64,000 nt of DNA from Eubacterium ventriosum (GTDB lineage: Bacteria > Bacillota > Clostridia > Lachnospirales > Lachnospiraceae), in the NCBI RefSeq assembly GCF_025150745.1, contig NZ_CP102282.1, forward strand, positions 1,871,501 to 1,935,500, read 5' to 3'. Made by a program: the position numbers and the translations under genes. The notes under the pieces were generated by a model. It saw only the letters and a program-made list of their open reading frames with translations, was not told where the DNA came from and ran no database searches. Of the stretch, positions 37,279-46,880 are shown piece by piece. Position 1 is the first letter of the stretch, and the number at the start of each line of letters is the position of its first letter.

Positions 37279-40093
37279 TTTTTTTTATACGATATCTAAA
37301 ATTATAAAATCAAGAATTTTTATTGTAAGTCTATTTATAATAGGGCTGTTTGCCGTACTTTTATATAGAGTATTCGATTTACAGATTATAAACGAGAATT
37401 ACTATATGAGTACCTACATTCAGAAAACAGAGAAAACAATATACAAATCAGGAACAAGAGGAAAAATTCTTGACAAAAGCGGTAAAGTATTGGCATATGA
37501 TGCTTTGTCTTATGCAGTTACTATTGAAGATAAAATTGACAGTTCAGATACAAAAAATTCCCAGCTTAATCACATTGTAAGTCAGACCATCGATATTATT
37601 GAAAAATATGGTGACAAGGTTACTGTTGATTTTCCAATAAGTCTTACAAAGGATGGCAAATGGGAATACAATATTACCTCCGAAGCAGGAATACTTCGCT
37701 TTAAAAAGAATGTTACAAGTAATGACTGCAAAGTTAAGGATGTAGACTATACTAATGCAACAGCTCCGGAAATGATGAACTATTTAAAAAATCAGTTCTT
37801 TGAAGTTACAGGTGATGTGGATAATGATAAACTTTTAAAAATCATCTCAATCCGTTATAACATTTATCTGCATTCCGGGCAGAAATATATAACAACGACA
37901 GTTGCTCAGAATGTTTCAAAGGAAACAATGGTTGCAATTCAGGAAAACGCTTCCACATTAAAAGGTGTTAAGGCTGAAGAACAGAACATTAGAAAATATA
38001 ATGACAGCCTGTACTATGCACCAATTCTTGGATATACAGGAACAATTTCTGAAACTCAGCTTGAAGAATTTAATGCTCAGGGAAAAAACTATATTAGTAG
38101 CGATGTTGTTGGTAAGGCTGGTTTAGAGTCTGCTTATGAAGATTATCTTCAGGGAACCCGTGGGGAACAGAAAGTTTTTATAGATAGTACAGGTAAGGTG
38201 CTTAGTACAGTGTCTGAGAAAGATTCCACGGAAGGTAATGATGTATATCTGACAATAGACAGCAAACTTCAGAAAGCAACATATAAACTTTTGGAAAAGA
38301 AGATTGCTTCAATTCTTATTTCTGAAATAGTTAATTATGATGTTAATGAAGATGCCGAAACAGACGATGACATTCATTACATTCCTGTTAAGAAAGTTTA
38401 TTCACAGCTTGTGGCTAATAATGTTGTAAGTCTTAAGAAACTTTCAAGGAAGTCAGCTACATCTAATGAAAAGAAAGTAAATAAAGAATATAAAAAAGCA
38501 GTATCAGATGTTGTGAAGGTTATTAAGTCCCAGTTAAATTCTGACAAAGGCAAAGTATACAATGATGCAAGCAAAGAGTATCAGGAATACTATGATTATA
38601 TTTATGACCTTTTAAAGAATGATGGAATACTTCTTACATCATCTATTGATAAAAAGGATAAAACATATAATAACTATGTTGATGGAAAAATAAGCATAAA
38701 TGAGTTTATTAAATATTCAATAAAGAAGAATTGGATTAATATTGAAGGACTTCATGTAAGCGATGCTTATTTGTCTGCAGATGAAACTTATAATCTTTTA
38801 AGGGATTATATAGTTGAAGATATGAGTAGTAACACTTCTTTTGGTAAGAAAGTTATGTATTACAGAATATATGACGGCACAATTCACAGTAGCGAAATAT
38901 TAATGCTTCTGTTTGATCAAAACATTTTACAGGAAGATGAACAAGCGTACAGCCAGTTACAGACATATAATTCAACGTATAATTATAGTTTCATTATTAA
39001 ACAGATTAAAAAGCTGAATATTACACCTGCTCAGATTGCACTTGATCCGTGTTCAGGCTCAATTGTTGTAACTGATCCTAATAACGGACAGATAAGAGCT
39101 CTTGTAACATACCCAAGTTATGATAACAACATGCTTTCAGGTACAGTTGATCCTGATTACTGGCAGCAACTTGTTGAGGATCAGTCAGATCCTTTATATA
39201 ACAGGGCCACACAAGGTGCAACAGCCCCGGGTTCAACATTCAAGATGACAACGACTATGGCAGCTATGGAAAACGATGTGGTGGGTCAGTATGAAACAGT
39301 AGTTGATAAAGGCAAGTTTGAAAAAGTAACACCTTCACCTAAGTGTTGGATTTATCCGTCAGCACATGGCGCTGAAAATGTTATGAATGCCATTGCAGAT
39401 TCATGTAACTATTTCTTTTACGAAATGGGTTACAGACTTGGAACAGTAAATGGAAAATATGACAGTGCAACAGGACTTAAAAAGATTGAACCATATGCAA
39501 CAAAGCTTGGTCTTAATATGAAGTCAGGTGTAGAAATCACAGAAAGAGAACCACATTTTTCGACAGAAAGTGCTATTCATTCCGCTATTGGACAGGGCAG
39601 TAATGCATATACACCGGTGCAGCTTGCAAGATATGTTTCAACAATAGCCAACGGTGGAAAGAATTACAGCCTTACATTAATAAATAAAGTTGTAGATAAA
39701 GATGGCAAAACAGTATACAAGAAGAAAGCGGAATTAACTAATACAGTTAAAGCTTCAAGTAGTACATGGGATGCCATTCATACAGGTATGAGAGAAGTAG
39801 TTACAGTTGGAACGGTACGTAATTATTTTACTGATACAAAGATTAAGATTGCCGGAAAATCCGGTACAGCTCAGGAAAACTTACACAGAAACTCTCATTC
39901 ATTATTTGTGGCATATGCACCTTACAATAAACCTAAACTTGGTGTAGTTGCCATAATTCCTTTTGGCAATTCGTCACATGATTCTGCTGAGCTTGCAAAA
40001 AATGTGATTCAGTATTATTATGGTGAATTAAAAGATAAAGATTTAAATAAAGATGTACAAAAGCAGGATATTAAGAACACAACTCAAGACTAA
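37268..40093 (+). CDS. mrdA: Penicillin-binding protein 2 (elongasome transpeptidase) with large internal insertion
   Basis: Class B transpeptidase paired with RodA. At 941 aa it is far longer than the usual 600-720. One N-terminal membrane segment (about 17-37) and a dimerisation domain (RGKILDKSGKVLAYD) come first. The transpeptidase domain has the SxxK motif at S656-K659 (PGSTFK), SCN at S712-N714 and KSGT at 864-867. Between KLQKATYKLLEKK (about 330) and ITPAQIALDPCSGSIVV (about 585) lies roughly 235 extra, mainly helical, Lys/Tyr-rich residues. The start is a TTG at 37268 behind AGGAGAATAGG, overlapping mreD. Confidence 0.93.
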   Translation: MISDFFYTISKIIKSRIFIVSLFIIGLFAVLLYRVFDLQIINENYYMSTYIQKTEKTIYKSGTRGKILDKSGKVLAYDALSYAVTIEDKIDSSDTKNSQLNHIVSQTIDIIEKYGDKVTVDFPISLTKDGKWEYNITSEAGILRFKKNVTSNDCKVKDVDYTNATAPEMMNYLKNQFFEVTGDVDNDKLLKIISIRYNIYLHSGQKYITTTVAQNVSKETMVAIQENASTLKGVKAEEQNIRKYNDSLYYAPILGYTGTISETQLEEFNAQGKNYISSDVVGKAGLESAYEDYLQGTRGEQKVFIDSTGKVLSTVSEKDSTEGNDVYLTIDSKLQKATYKLLEKKIASILISEIVNYDVNEDAETDDDIHYIPVKKVYSQLVANNVVSLKKLSRKSATSNEKKVNKEYKKAVSDVVKVIKSQLNSDKGKVYNDASKEYQEYYDYIYDLLKNDGILLTSSIDKKDKTYNNYVDGKISINEFIKYSIKKNWINIEGLHVSDAYLSADETYNLLRDYIVEDMSSNTSFGKKVMYYRIYDGTIHSSEILMLLFDQNILQEDEQAYSQLQTYNSTYNYSFIIKQIKKLNITPAQIALDPCSGSIVVTDPNNGQIRALVTYPSYDNNMLSGTVDPDYWQQLVEDQSDPLYNRATQGATAPGSTFKMTTTMAAMENDVVGQYETVVDKGKFEKVTPSPKCWIYPSAHGAENVMNAIADSCNYFFYEMGYRLGTVNGKYDSATGLKKIEPYATKLGLNMKSGVEITEREPHFSTESAIHSAIGQGSNAYTPVQLARYVSTIANGGKNYSLTLINKVVDKDGKTVYKKKAELTNTVKASSSTWDAIHTGMREVVTVGTVRNYFTDTKIKIAGKSGTAQENLHRNSHSLFVAYAPYNKPKLGVVAIIPFGNSSHDSAELAKNVIQYYYGELKDKDLNKDVQKQDIKNTTQD

Positions 40094-40153
40094 CCAGTCA
40101 TTCCTGACTGAAAATACTAAAGATAATAGTCATTAATATTTTAGGAGGGAAAA

Positions 40154-40951
40154 ATGAGTGAAGTAATTGTTGTTACATCAGGCAAGGGTGGTGTTGGAAA
40201 AACAACCATAACCGCAAACTTAAGCATTGCACTTTCAAAATTAGGGAAGAAAGTTATTGCAATTGATACTGATATTGGTCTTAGAAACTTAGATGTTGTC
40301 ATGGGACTTGAAAATCACATAATTTACAATATTGTTGATGTTATAGAAGGTAATTGCAGATTACATCAGGCGATTATAAAGGACAGAAAACATAGTAATC
40401 TTTACCTTCTTCCAAGTGCCCAGTCTAAGGATAAGGATGCCATTAATCCTAACCAAATGGTGAATCTTGTGGAAAAGTTAAAAACACAGTATGATTATAT
40501 TCTTATTGACTGTCCTGCAGGAATAGAACAGGGATTTAGAAATGCAATTGCCGCCGCAACAACGGCTGTGGTTGTAACTACACCTGAAGTTTCTGCAATA
40601 AGGGATGCAGACAGAATAATAGGTTTACTTGAAAAAGACGGTATGGCTTCAATATACCTGCTTGTAAATAAGCTTAGACCTGATTTAGTTAAAAAGGGAG
40701 ATATGATGTCTTCGGAAGATGTTTCAGAAATATTGGGTTCTGAAATTATCGGTTGTATTAATGATGATGTTAATGTGGTAATTGCAACTAACAGAGGTGA
40801 AGCTTTAGTAGACCAGAATACATCAACAGGAAAGTCCTTAACCCACATAGCAGAAAAGTTAACAGGGGAAAAGATTTATATGGACAAGGACGAAAGAAGA
40901 TTTTCTCTTCTGTTTTTTAGAAACATATTCAGCAGGGGGGAGATAAAATGA
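40154..40951 (+). CDS. minD: Septum-site determining ATPase MinD
   Basis: A 265-aa ParA-type ATPase with the deviant Walker A KGGVGKT (11-17). A basic amphipathic tail (DERRFSLLFFRNIFSRG) serves as membrane-targeting helix. It places division-site inhibition together with MinE. TTAGGAGGG precedes the start. minC is usually next to minD, but only 60 bases separate this gene from PBP2 and no minC is present in the window. Confidence 0.96.
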   Translation: MSEVIVVTSGKGGVGKTTITANLSIALSKLGKKVIAIDTDIGLRNLDVVMGLENHIIYNIVDVIEGNCRLHQAIIKDRKHSNLYLLPSAQSKDKDAINPNQMVNLVEKLKTQYDYILIDCPAGIEQGFRNAIAAATTAVVVTTPEVSAIRDADRIIGLLEKDGMASIYLLVNKLRPDLVKKGDMMSSEDVSEILGSEIIGCINDDVNVVIATNRGEALVDQNTSTGKSLTHIAEKLTGEKIYMDKDERRFSLLFFRNIFSRGEIK

Positions 40952-41193
40952 TTTTTAGAAAATTATTTAAAAGAAGAAGATCTGGAACAATTGCAAGAGA
41001 AAGATTGCAGATTCTTCTTGTAACAGATAGAATAGGATGCAACCCCAATACAACAGAATCAATAAAAAATGATATTATTAATACTATTTCAAAGTATATT
41101 GATATTGATGTTGAAAATTGTATTGTAGAAATAAGACAGGAATCAGGGCCTTGCCTTATGGCAAGCATTCCAATCAAAGAGATTAAATGCTAA
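40948..41193 (+). CDS. minE: Cell division topological specificity factor MinE
   Basis: An 81-aa protein overlapping minD by four bases (ATGA). The start FRKLFKRRRSGTIARERLQILLVTDR is the membrane and MinD-binding segment, followed by the dimerisation strands. It stimulates MinD ATPase and drives its redistribution. Length and order are typical. Confidence 0.94.
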   Translation: MIFRKLFKRRRSGTIARERLQILLVTDRIGCNPNTTESIKNDIINTISKYIDIDVENCIVEIRQESGPCLMASIPIKEIKC

Positions 41194-41228
41194 AAATGTG
41201 AAATATGCAAAAAAGAGGAAAAACATAA

Positions 41229-42380
41229 ATGTTAAAAAAAGCCATTAATTTTATGAAAAATTACAAATTATCCAATTTTAATTTTAGATTATTTATATAT
41301 GTTCTCGCTGTAACTGCAGTTGGAATATATGCAATAGGTAATGCAGCCGAGGCTGAAGGCTATCAGCTTAAACAGATTATAGGTTTGGTATTAAGTTTGG
41401 TAGTGCTTACAATATTCACGCTTATAAGTTACAAGTTTGTATTTAAATTTTACTGGGTTATATATGGAGTAATGATATTTTTCCTATTATTGGTTATGCT
41501 ATTTGGTGAAACAAACCTTGGAGCAAAAAGATGGATTGATTTAGGTTTTACTCAATTTCAGCCATCGGAACTGGCAAAAATATTTCTGATTATTTTTATG
41601 GCAACGTATATTTACAAACATCAGGAAACTTTAAACACCTTTAAAACGTTAGCTACGGTTGTAGTTTTTTCAATAATTCCTATAGGTTTTATATATAAAC
41701 AGCCGGATTTATCAACAACAATAGTTATTTTTATAACTTTTTGTGCTATAATGTTTCTATCGGGTGTTCATTATAAGATTATTACCGGAGTGTTGGTAAC
41801 AACAATTCCGATAGCATTAGTAGTGGGATATATAGTTTTACAGCCAAGTAGTGGTATTTTGGCAGATTACCAGTATCAGAGAATCGAAAGCTTTTTAAAT
41901 AAGGACAGTGATTCCCAGTCATCTAAGGATGATAAATGGCAACAGGAGAACTCTATTCTTGCCATTGGCTCAGGGGGCTTAACTGGTAAGGGTTTTAATG
42001 ACAATGGAAATGTTCTTTCTGTAAAAGAAGGCAATTTCCTTCCTGAATCACATACCGACTTTATCTTCGCAATTGTAGGTGAAGAGTTAGGATTTGTGGG
42101 AGCTGCAGCTGTAATATTATTGTTATTTGCCATAGTTGTTGAATGTTTTATTACCGGTTCCAGGGCACCGACACTGCATGGAAGACTGTTTTGTTTCGGA
42201 TTTGGTGTACTTTTGGGAGTGCAATCATTTGTTAACATAGCAGTTACAACTATGATTTTACCAAATACAGGTTTACCATTGCCTTTTGTAAGTTATGGAT
42301 TGACATCATTAGTAAGTATGTACTGCGGAATAGGAATTGTACTTAACATAGGATTACAGAGAAATAAGGCACTTGTATAG
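41229..42380 (+). CDS. rodA: Rod shape-determining peptidoglycan polymerase RodA (SEDS family)
   Basis: A 383-aa polytopic membrane protein, about ten hydrophobic segments. GAKRWIDLGFTQFQPSELAKI is the SEDS signature with the key E/S region, and ESHTDFIFAIVGEELGFVGA contains the conserved Asp loop. It polymerises glycan strands with PBP2, which lies four genes upstream in the same operon. Confidence 0.94.
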   Translation: MLKKAINFMKNYKLSNFNFRLFIYVLAVTAVGIYAIGNAAEAEGYQLKQIIGLVLSLVVLTIFTLISYKFVFKFYWVIYGVMIFFLLLVMLFGETNLGAKRWIDLGFTQFQPSELAKIFLIIFMATYIYKHQETLNTFKTLATVVVFSIIPIGFIYKQPDLSTTIVIFITFCAIMFLSGVHYKIITGVLVTTIPIALVVGYIVLQPSSGILADYQYQRIESFLNKDSDSQSSKDDKWQQENSILAIGSGGLTGKGFNDNGNVLSVKEGNFLPESHTDFIFAIVGEELGFVGAAAVILLLFAIVVECFITGSRAPTLHGRLFCFGFGVLLGVQSFVNIAVTTMILPNTGLPLPFVSYGLTSLVSMYCGIGIVLNIGLQRNKALV

Positions 42381-42394
42381 ATAGGAGGAGATTT

Positions 42395-42793
42395 ATGAAT
42401 ATTGGATTAATTGCACATGATTCAAAGAAGAAATTAATGCAGAATTTTTGTATTGCGTATAGGGGGATTTTGTGTAAGCACACACTATATGCAACAGGTA
42501 CTACAGGAAGATTAATTGAAGAAGCTGCAAATTTATCAGTGTATAAATATCTTGCAGGACATTTAGGTGGGGAACAACAGATGGCTTCACAGATTGAACA
42601 AAATCAGTTGGATTTACTTATTTTCTTAAGAGATCCACTTAATCCGAAGCGCCATGAACCTGATGTTCACAAGGCTGTACAGTTATGTGACATGCACAAT
42701 ATTCCACTTGCAACAAATGTTGCTACAGCTGAATTATTAATTAAGTCACTTGACAGAGGCGATTTGGAATGGCGTGAAATATATCGTGGCTAA
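42395..42793 (+). CDS. mgsA: Methylglyoxal synthase
   Basis: A 132-aa enzyme turning dihydroxyacetone phosphate into methylglyoxal and phosphate. The family features are IGLIAHDSKKKLM, ATGTTG (phosphate binding), GHLGGEQQMASQI and FLRDPLNPKRHEPDV, with the catalytic Asp in the last. ATAGGAGGAG precedes it, 14 bases after rodA. It closes the shape operon before a perfect terminator. Confidence 0.96.
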   Translation: MNIGLIAHDSKKKLMQNFCIAYRGILCKHTLYATGTTGRLIEEAANLSVYKYLAGHLGGEQQMASQIEQNQLDLLIFLRDPLNPKRHEPDVHKAVQLCDMHNIPLATNVATAELLIKSLDRGDLEWREIYRG

Positions 42794-42831
42794 TTCCTAT
42801 GCTTAAATAGAAAATAAGTCATTAAAATATA

Positions 42832-42878
42832 AAAGAGGTATTAATCTAATAATCATTTCATTAGATTAATACCTCTTT
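42832..42878. terminator. Bidirectional terminator between mgsA and the DUF378 gene
   Basis: A 19-base perfect inverted repeat: 42832-42850 (AAAGAGGTATTAATCTAAT) against 42860-42878, loop of nine bases. A-rich and T-rich flanks serve both directions, and the genes on each side converge. Confidence 0.85.
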
Positions 42879-42891
42879 GTGTCGAGGAACC

Positions 42892-43104
42892 TTATTCCTC
42901 TCCAAAAGCAGAAATTCTGCCAAAAAGACTAATAAGATACAAGCCACATAGTCCGATAATGGCATATATTACTCTTGAAAGCCAAGTCATCTGTCCAAAT
43001 AGAAAAGCCACAAGATCGAATTTAAAAAATCCAATCAGCCCCCAGTTTATTGCACCAATAATTACAAGGGTTAACATTGTATAATCAAAACATTTGGATT
43101 TCAT
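42892..43104 (-). CDS. DUF378 family small membrane protein
   Basis: A 70-aa protein with two membrane segments, from the ATG at 43104 behind AGGAGGT. TMLTLVIIGAINWGLIGFFKFDLVAFLFG is the DUF378 signature and is followed by WLSRVIYAIIGLCGLYLI. Function is unknown. It is a lone minus-strand gene between two plus-strand operons. Confidence 0.9.
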   Translation of the reverse strand: MKSKCFDYTMLTLVIIGAINWGLIGFFKFDLVAFLFGQMTWLSRVIYAIIGLCGLYLISLFGRISAFGEE

Positions 43105-43255
43105 TTTATTACCTCCTATGATTATATGTTCTTTTAGTATTTTTACCACAATTGATAAAAAAATACATAAAAATAAAATTTAATAAAACAATTGAAAAAC
43201 TATGAAAAACTAATTAGAAAATCCACTAAAAAACTATTAAAAACGGTGGAAAATA

Positions 43256-43284
43256 TTGACTAACCATTTAAATTATAAGATAAT
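43256..43284 (+). promoter_or_regulatory. Sigma-A promoter for the HlyD-yggS-sepF unit
   Basis: TTGACT (43256-43261), 17 bases, GATAAT (43279-43284), 27 bases before the start at 43312. Confidence 0.65.
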
Positions 43285-43311
43285 TAAGGTTAGGTTTAAG
43301 GAGCATGTTAT

Positions 43312-44697
43312 ATGAAGAAAAAGAACAAAAGGGTTGTCAGATATAAATCCCATATTAATTTAAATGCGGGCATAGTTATATTTGGACTTATTTCAATTTA
43401 TCTGCTTGTAAATATTGTTATTTATTTTACAACAGAACGAACTGCTTTTTATGAAGTTATTTCAGGCTCAAATGCACAGGAGGCCAATGTTTCATATAAT
43501 GGAATAGCCATAAGGAACGAGATTGTACAGAGTGCCCAGGATTCAGGATATATAGATTATTATGTAAGAGAAGGTTCCAGAGTATCTTTAAATACTACTC
43601 TTTACAGCATAGATTCCACAGGAGAGCTTAATAATCTTTTAAGTGAGGCAAGCAAGAAGAATCCTAAATTAAGCAGTGATAATATAGATACACTTGCAGG
43701 ATTAATTTCAGATTATTGTAATAATTACAATGAAATGAATTATTCTGAAATATACAATTTTAAAACAAGTTTAAAGGGAACAGTTGTTGACCTTATTAAT
43801 ATGAACTCTTTGGAAAATATTGCCAAGGAGGAGGGGAACACCTTTTCAATTAACAATTCAGCCTCAACAGGCATTGTATTATATAGAATTGACAACTACG
43901 AAAATTTAAAACCAAAGAATTTAAAGGCAAGTTTATTTGACAAAAATTCATATGTTGATGTTAAATTTTCTTCAGGAACAAAAACTGAAAAAGGTAATCC
44001 TATTTATAAAACAGTTAATGATGAAGAATGGAGTATTGCTGTTCAGTTTACGAAGAAAGAAGCAAAGAAATATAAGAAAGTTAACGGTGTAAAAATAAAA
44101 TTCTTAAAAGACGGTCTTACCACAACAGCCAATATTAAAGTTGTAAAAGGTCAGGACAGGAAATATTACGGAATAATTACACTTTCAAAATATATGATCA
44201 GATATGTTACAGACAGATTTATTAATATTCAGATTATTGATGATGTATCTAAAGGTTTAAAAATACCGAAAACCTCACTTGTTTCCAAGAGTTTGTATGT
44301 TATTCCTAAATCTTACGGTGCTGAAGGTGGAAATTCCGATAAGATTGGTTTTAACAGACAGGTTAAGGTAGAAGGAAAGATAACTAACGAGTTTTATTAC
44401 CCTACAATAGCTTATTCTGATAAAGATAATTATTATGTTTCCACAGCACTTTTTGAAAACGGAGATGTATTAACGGCAATTGATTCAAGCGAACAATATA
44501 TTATTGGAAAAACACAGGATTTTGTAGGTGTATATAATATAAATAATGGTTATACCGTTTTTGTCAGAGTTAATATATTAGAAAGCACTGACGAATATTA
44601 TATTGTTAAACAGGGAGACATATATGGATTGTCTCTTTATGACAGGATTGTTTTAGATGGTTCAACAGTTTCTGAAAATCAGATTATTTTTCAATAA
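43312..44697 (+). CDS. HlyD-like membrane protein of the ylm/sepF cluster
   Basis: A 461-aa protein with a basic start, one membrane segment (about 19-40) and a long outside part. SGYIDYYVREGSRVSLNTTLYSID is the split lipoyl/biotinyl-like half of HlyD adaptors, and the return half lies near KGLKIPKTSLVSKSLYVIP. No partner transporter is nearby. Its place before yggS-sepF suggests a role in envelope or division. That is inference from context. Confidence 0.7.
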   Translation: MKKKNKRVVRYKSHINLNAGIVIFGLISIYLLVNIVIYFTTERTAFYEVISGSNAQEANVSYNGIAIRNEIVQSAQDSGYIDYYVREGSRVSLNTTLYSIDSTGELNNLLSEASKKNPKLSSDNIDTLAGLISDYCNNYNEMNYSEIYNFKTSLKGTVVDLINMNSLENIAKEEGNTFSINNSASTGIVLYRIDNYENLKPKNLKASLFDKNSYVDVKFSSGTKTEKGNPIYKTVNDEEWSIAVQFTKKEAKKYKKVNGVKIKFLKDGLTTTANIKVVKGQDRKYYGIITLSKYMIRYVTDRFINIQIIDDVSKGLKIPKTSLVSKSLYVIPKSYGAEGGNSDKIGFNRQVKVEGKITNEFYYPTIAYSDKDNYYVSTALFENGDVLTAIDSSEQYIIGKTQDFVGVYNINNGYTVFVRVNILESTDEYYIVKQGDIYGLSLYDRIVLDGSTVSENQIIFQ

Positions 44698-44712
44698 ATA
44701 GGAGGCATACTT

Positions 44713-45405
44713 ATGATAGTAGAAAACATAAAACAGGTTGAAGAAAACATAAAACAGGCATGTGAAAAGGTAGGAAGAAATCCTGAAGAAGTTACACTAA
44801 TTGCAGTAAGCAAAACAAAACCTTACACTGCAATTGAAGAAGCTTTACCTTCAGGCATTTTGGACTATGGTGAAAATAAAGTACAGGAACTTTGTGATAA
44901 GTTCGATATTTTACCTAAAAATATCAGATGGCATATGATTGGACATCTTCAGAGAAATAAGGTTAAATATCTTGTTGGAAAAGTTCAATTAATTCATTCG
45001 GTTGATTCTTTAAGATTGGCAGAACAGATTGAAAAAGAGTTTGCAAAAGCTGATGAAATTGCTAATGTTTTAATTGAAGTAAATATGGCACAGGAAGAAA
45101 GCAAATTCGGAATTACTTCACAGGAAACAGAAGAATTAATCCGTGAAATTGCAAAATTACCACACGTAAGAATACAGGGATTAATGACTATTGCACCATT
45201 TACTGACAATCCTGAAACAAACAGGGTATATTTTAAAAATATGAAGAAATTATCAGTTGACATAAACAATAAAAACATTGATAATGTTAGTATGAATGTT
45301 CTTTCAATGGGAATGACTGGAGACTATCAGGTAGCTGTGGAAGAGGGGGCTACAATGGTAAGAGTCGGTACAGGAATATTTGGTGAAAGAAATTATAATA
45401 TATAG
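44713..45405 (+). CDS. PLP homeostasis protein YggS (YlmE/PROSC family)
   Basis: A 230-aa single-domain PLP-binding protein with no known reaction; it buffers PLP and affects amino-acid balance. The lysine is in LIAVSKTKPY (K36). HMIGHLQRNK, IEVNMAQEESKFG and LSMGMTGDYQVAVEEGATMVRVGTGIFG are family signatures. AGGAGG precedes it, 15 bases after the previous gene. Confidence 0.94.
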   Translation: MIVENIKQVEENIKQACEKVGRNPEEVTLIAVSKTKPYTAIEEALPSGILDYGENKVQELCDKFDILPKNIRWHMIGHLQRNKVKYLVGKVQLIHSVDSLRLAEQIEKEFAKADEIANVLIEVNMAQEESKFGITSQETEELIREIAKLPHVRIQGLMTIAPFTDNPETNRVYFKNMKKLSVDINNKNIDNVSMNVLSMGMTGDYQVAVEEGATMVRVGTGIFGERNYNI

Positions 45406-45421
45406 TATTTAGGAGAATAAC

Positions 45422-46057
45422 ATGTCAAAATTTACAGATAGAATAAAGAATGTTTTCACAGTTGATTATGATGATTACGATGAGGATTATTATGACGATT
45501 ATGAAGACGACGATATGGGTTTAGAGCCTGAAAAGCCTGAGAAAAAGGAACGTGCAACAAAGAGCAGATCTGAACGTTTTTCAGCAAGAAGGGCTGCTAC
45601 AAGAAGTGATGACGACATTATAGATGACTATGATGAAGTTACTGCTGAGCATGAGGAAGAACCGGCTCCACATGTAAAAACACGTGCCACAGCCAGAGCT
45701 GTCAAGAATTCAAGAAGCTCAAGAAATCACAAGGTTGTTCCAATGAAAAGCAGTAGCGAGATGGAAGTTTGTGTGATTAAACCTTCATATTATGAGAATA
45801 CAAGAGACATTATTGATACTCTTTTAGAAGGAAAGTCTGTTGTATTAAATTTAGAAGGAATGAAGTTAGACCTTGCACAGCGTATTGTTGATTCAGTTTC
45901 AGGCGGATGTTATGCAATTCAGGGAAATCTTCAGAAGATAAGCGGATATATTTATCTTGTAACACCTCATTCTGTAGACATAACAGGTGATTTTCAGGAT
46001 TTAGTTCATGATTCATCAGATTATTCATCTACAGCATATTCAAGAAGAAATTATTAA
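45422..46057 (+). CDS. sepF: Cell division protein SepF
   Basis: A 211-aa FtsZ-binding membrane anchor. The N-terminal amphipathic helix (MSKFTDRIKNVF) is followed by a very acidic Asp/Tyr stretch and a basic linker. The SepF core (residues about 115-195) begins CVIKPSYYENTRDIIDTLLEGKSVVLNLEG and continues ALQRIVDSVSGG-like text to YLVTPHSVDI. It sits in the yggS-sepF-ylmH order common to Firmicutes. Confidence 0.95.
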   Translation: MSKFTDRIKNVFTVDYDDYDEDYYDDYEDDDMGLEPEKPEKKERATKSRSERFSARRAATRSDDDIIDDYDEVTAEHEEEPAPHVKTRATARAVKNSRSSRNHKVVPMKSSSEMEVCVIKPSYYENTRDIIDTLLEGKSVVLNLEGMKLDLAQRIVDSVSGGCYAIQGNLQKISGYIYLVTPHSVDITGDFQDLVHDSSDYSSTAYSRRNY

Positions 46058-46075
46058 AGCTAGGGTGGATTTAAT

Positions 46076-46831
46076 ATGGATAAGGAAGAAAGTTTTTTAA
46101 AAAACAGATTTTCGGACTTGGCAAATTCATCTTATAACCGCAATATATATACATATACGGACTTTTTGAATTTAAATGAAATTAGTATATTAAATTCTTA
46201 TAAGAATCAGTTACCTCCTGTTAATGTAGAATTAGCAGGAGGTAATGATTATGCAGAAAGAAGAATTGCAGTATTTTCACCTGAGGATATTTATTATACT
46301 CAGGATTTACCAATAAAGCTTATAGAAATTGCACCAATTAATTCCCATTATGCTGACAAACTCTCACATAGGGATGTATTAGGTGCTATTTTAAATTTAG
46401 GCATTGTTCGAAATAAAATAGGTGATATTTTCTTAAAAGATAATCAGGCATATGTTTATTGTATAGATGATATAAGTGGCTACATTGCTGAGAATTTAAA
46501 GAAAATCAAACATACAATTGTTAAGTGTACAGTTAAGTATATGGAAGCTGTTAATATTACACCTGAATTTAAAATTATTAAGGGCACTATTTCAAATATT
46601 AGGCTTGACAGCCTTATTGCAACAGCTTTTGGAACATCCAGAAGCAGCATTATATCTTTTATAGAGTCAGGAAAGGTCTTTGTTAATGGTAAGATGGTTA
46701 CATCTAACGGACACCAGCCAAAACCTGATGATATTATTTCCGTTAGGGGAAAAGGCAGGTTTATTTTTGAAGGACAACTTGGAGTAACAAAGAAAGGCAG
46801 AAATTTAATTTCCATTAAGTTGTACATTTAG
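46076..46831 (+). CDS. YlmH family S4-domain RNA-binding protein
   Basis: A 251-aa protein with an N-terminal YlmH domain, GGNDYAERRIAVFSPEDI and HRDVLGAILNLGIVRNKIGDI being typical. A C-terminal S4 domain follows (RLDSLIATAFGTSRSSIISFIESGKVFVNGK). Relatives act on stalled large ribosomal subunits and are linked to cell division by gene order. ylmG, often between sepF and ylmH, is missing here. Confidence 0.92.
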   Translation: MDKEESFLKNRFSDLANSSYNRNIYTYTDFLNLNEISILNSYKNQLPPVNVELAGGNDYAERRIAVFSPEDIYYTQDLPIKLIEIAPINSHYADKLSHRDVLGAILNLGIVRNKIGDIFLKDNQAYVYCIDDISGYIAENLKKIKHTIVKCTVKYMEAVNITPEFKIIKGTISNIRLDSLIATAFGTSRSSIISFIESGKVFVNGKMVTSNGHQPKPDDIISVRGKGRFIFEGQLGVTKKGRNLISIKLYI

Positions 46832-46880
46832 AAATGATATAAAGAATAAATTTTAAAAAATAATATATTAAAGTATATAA

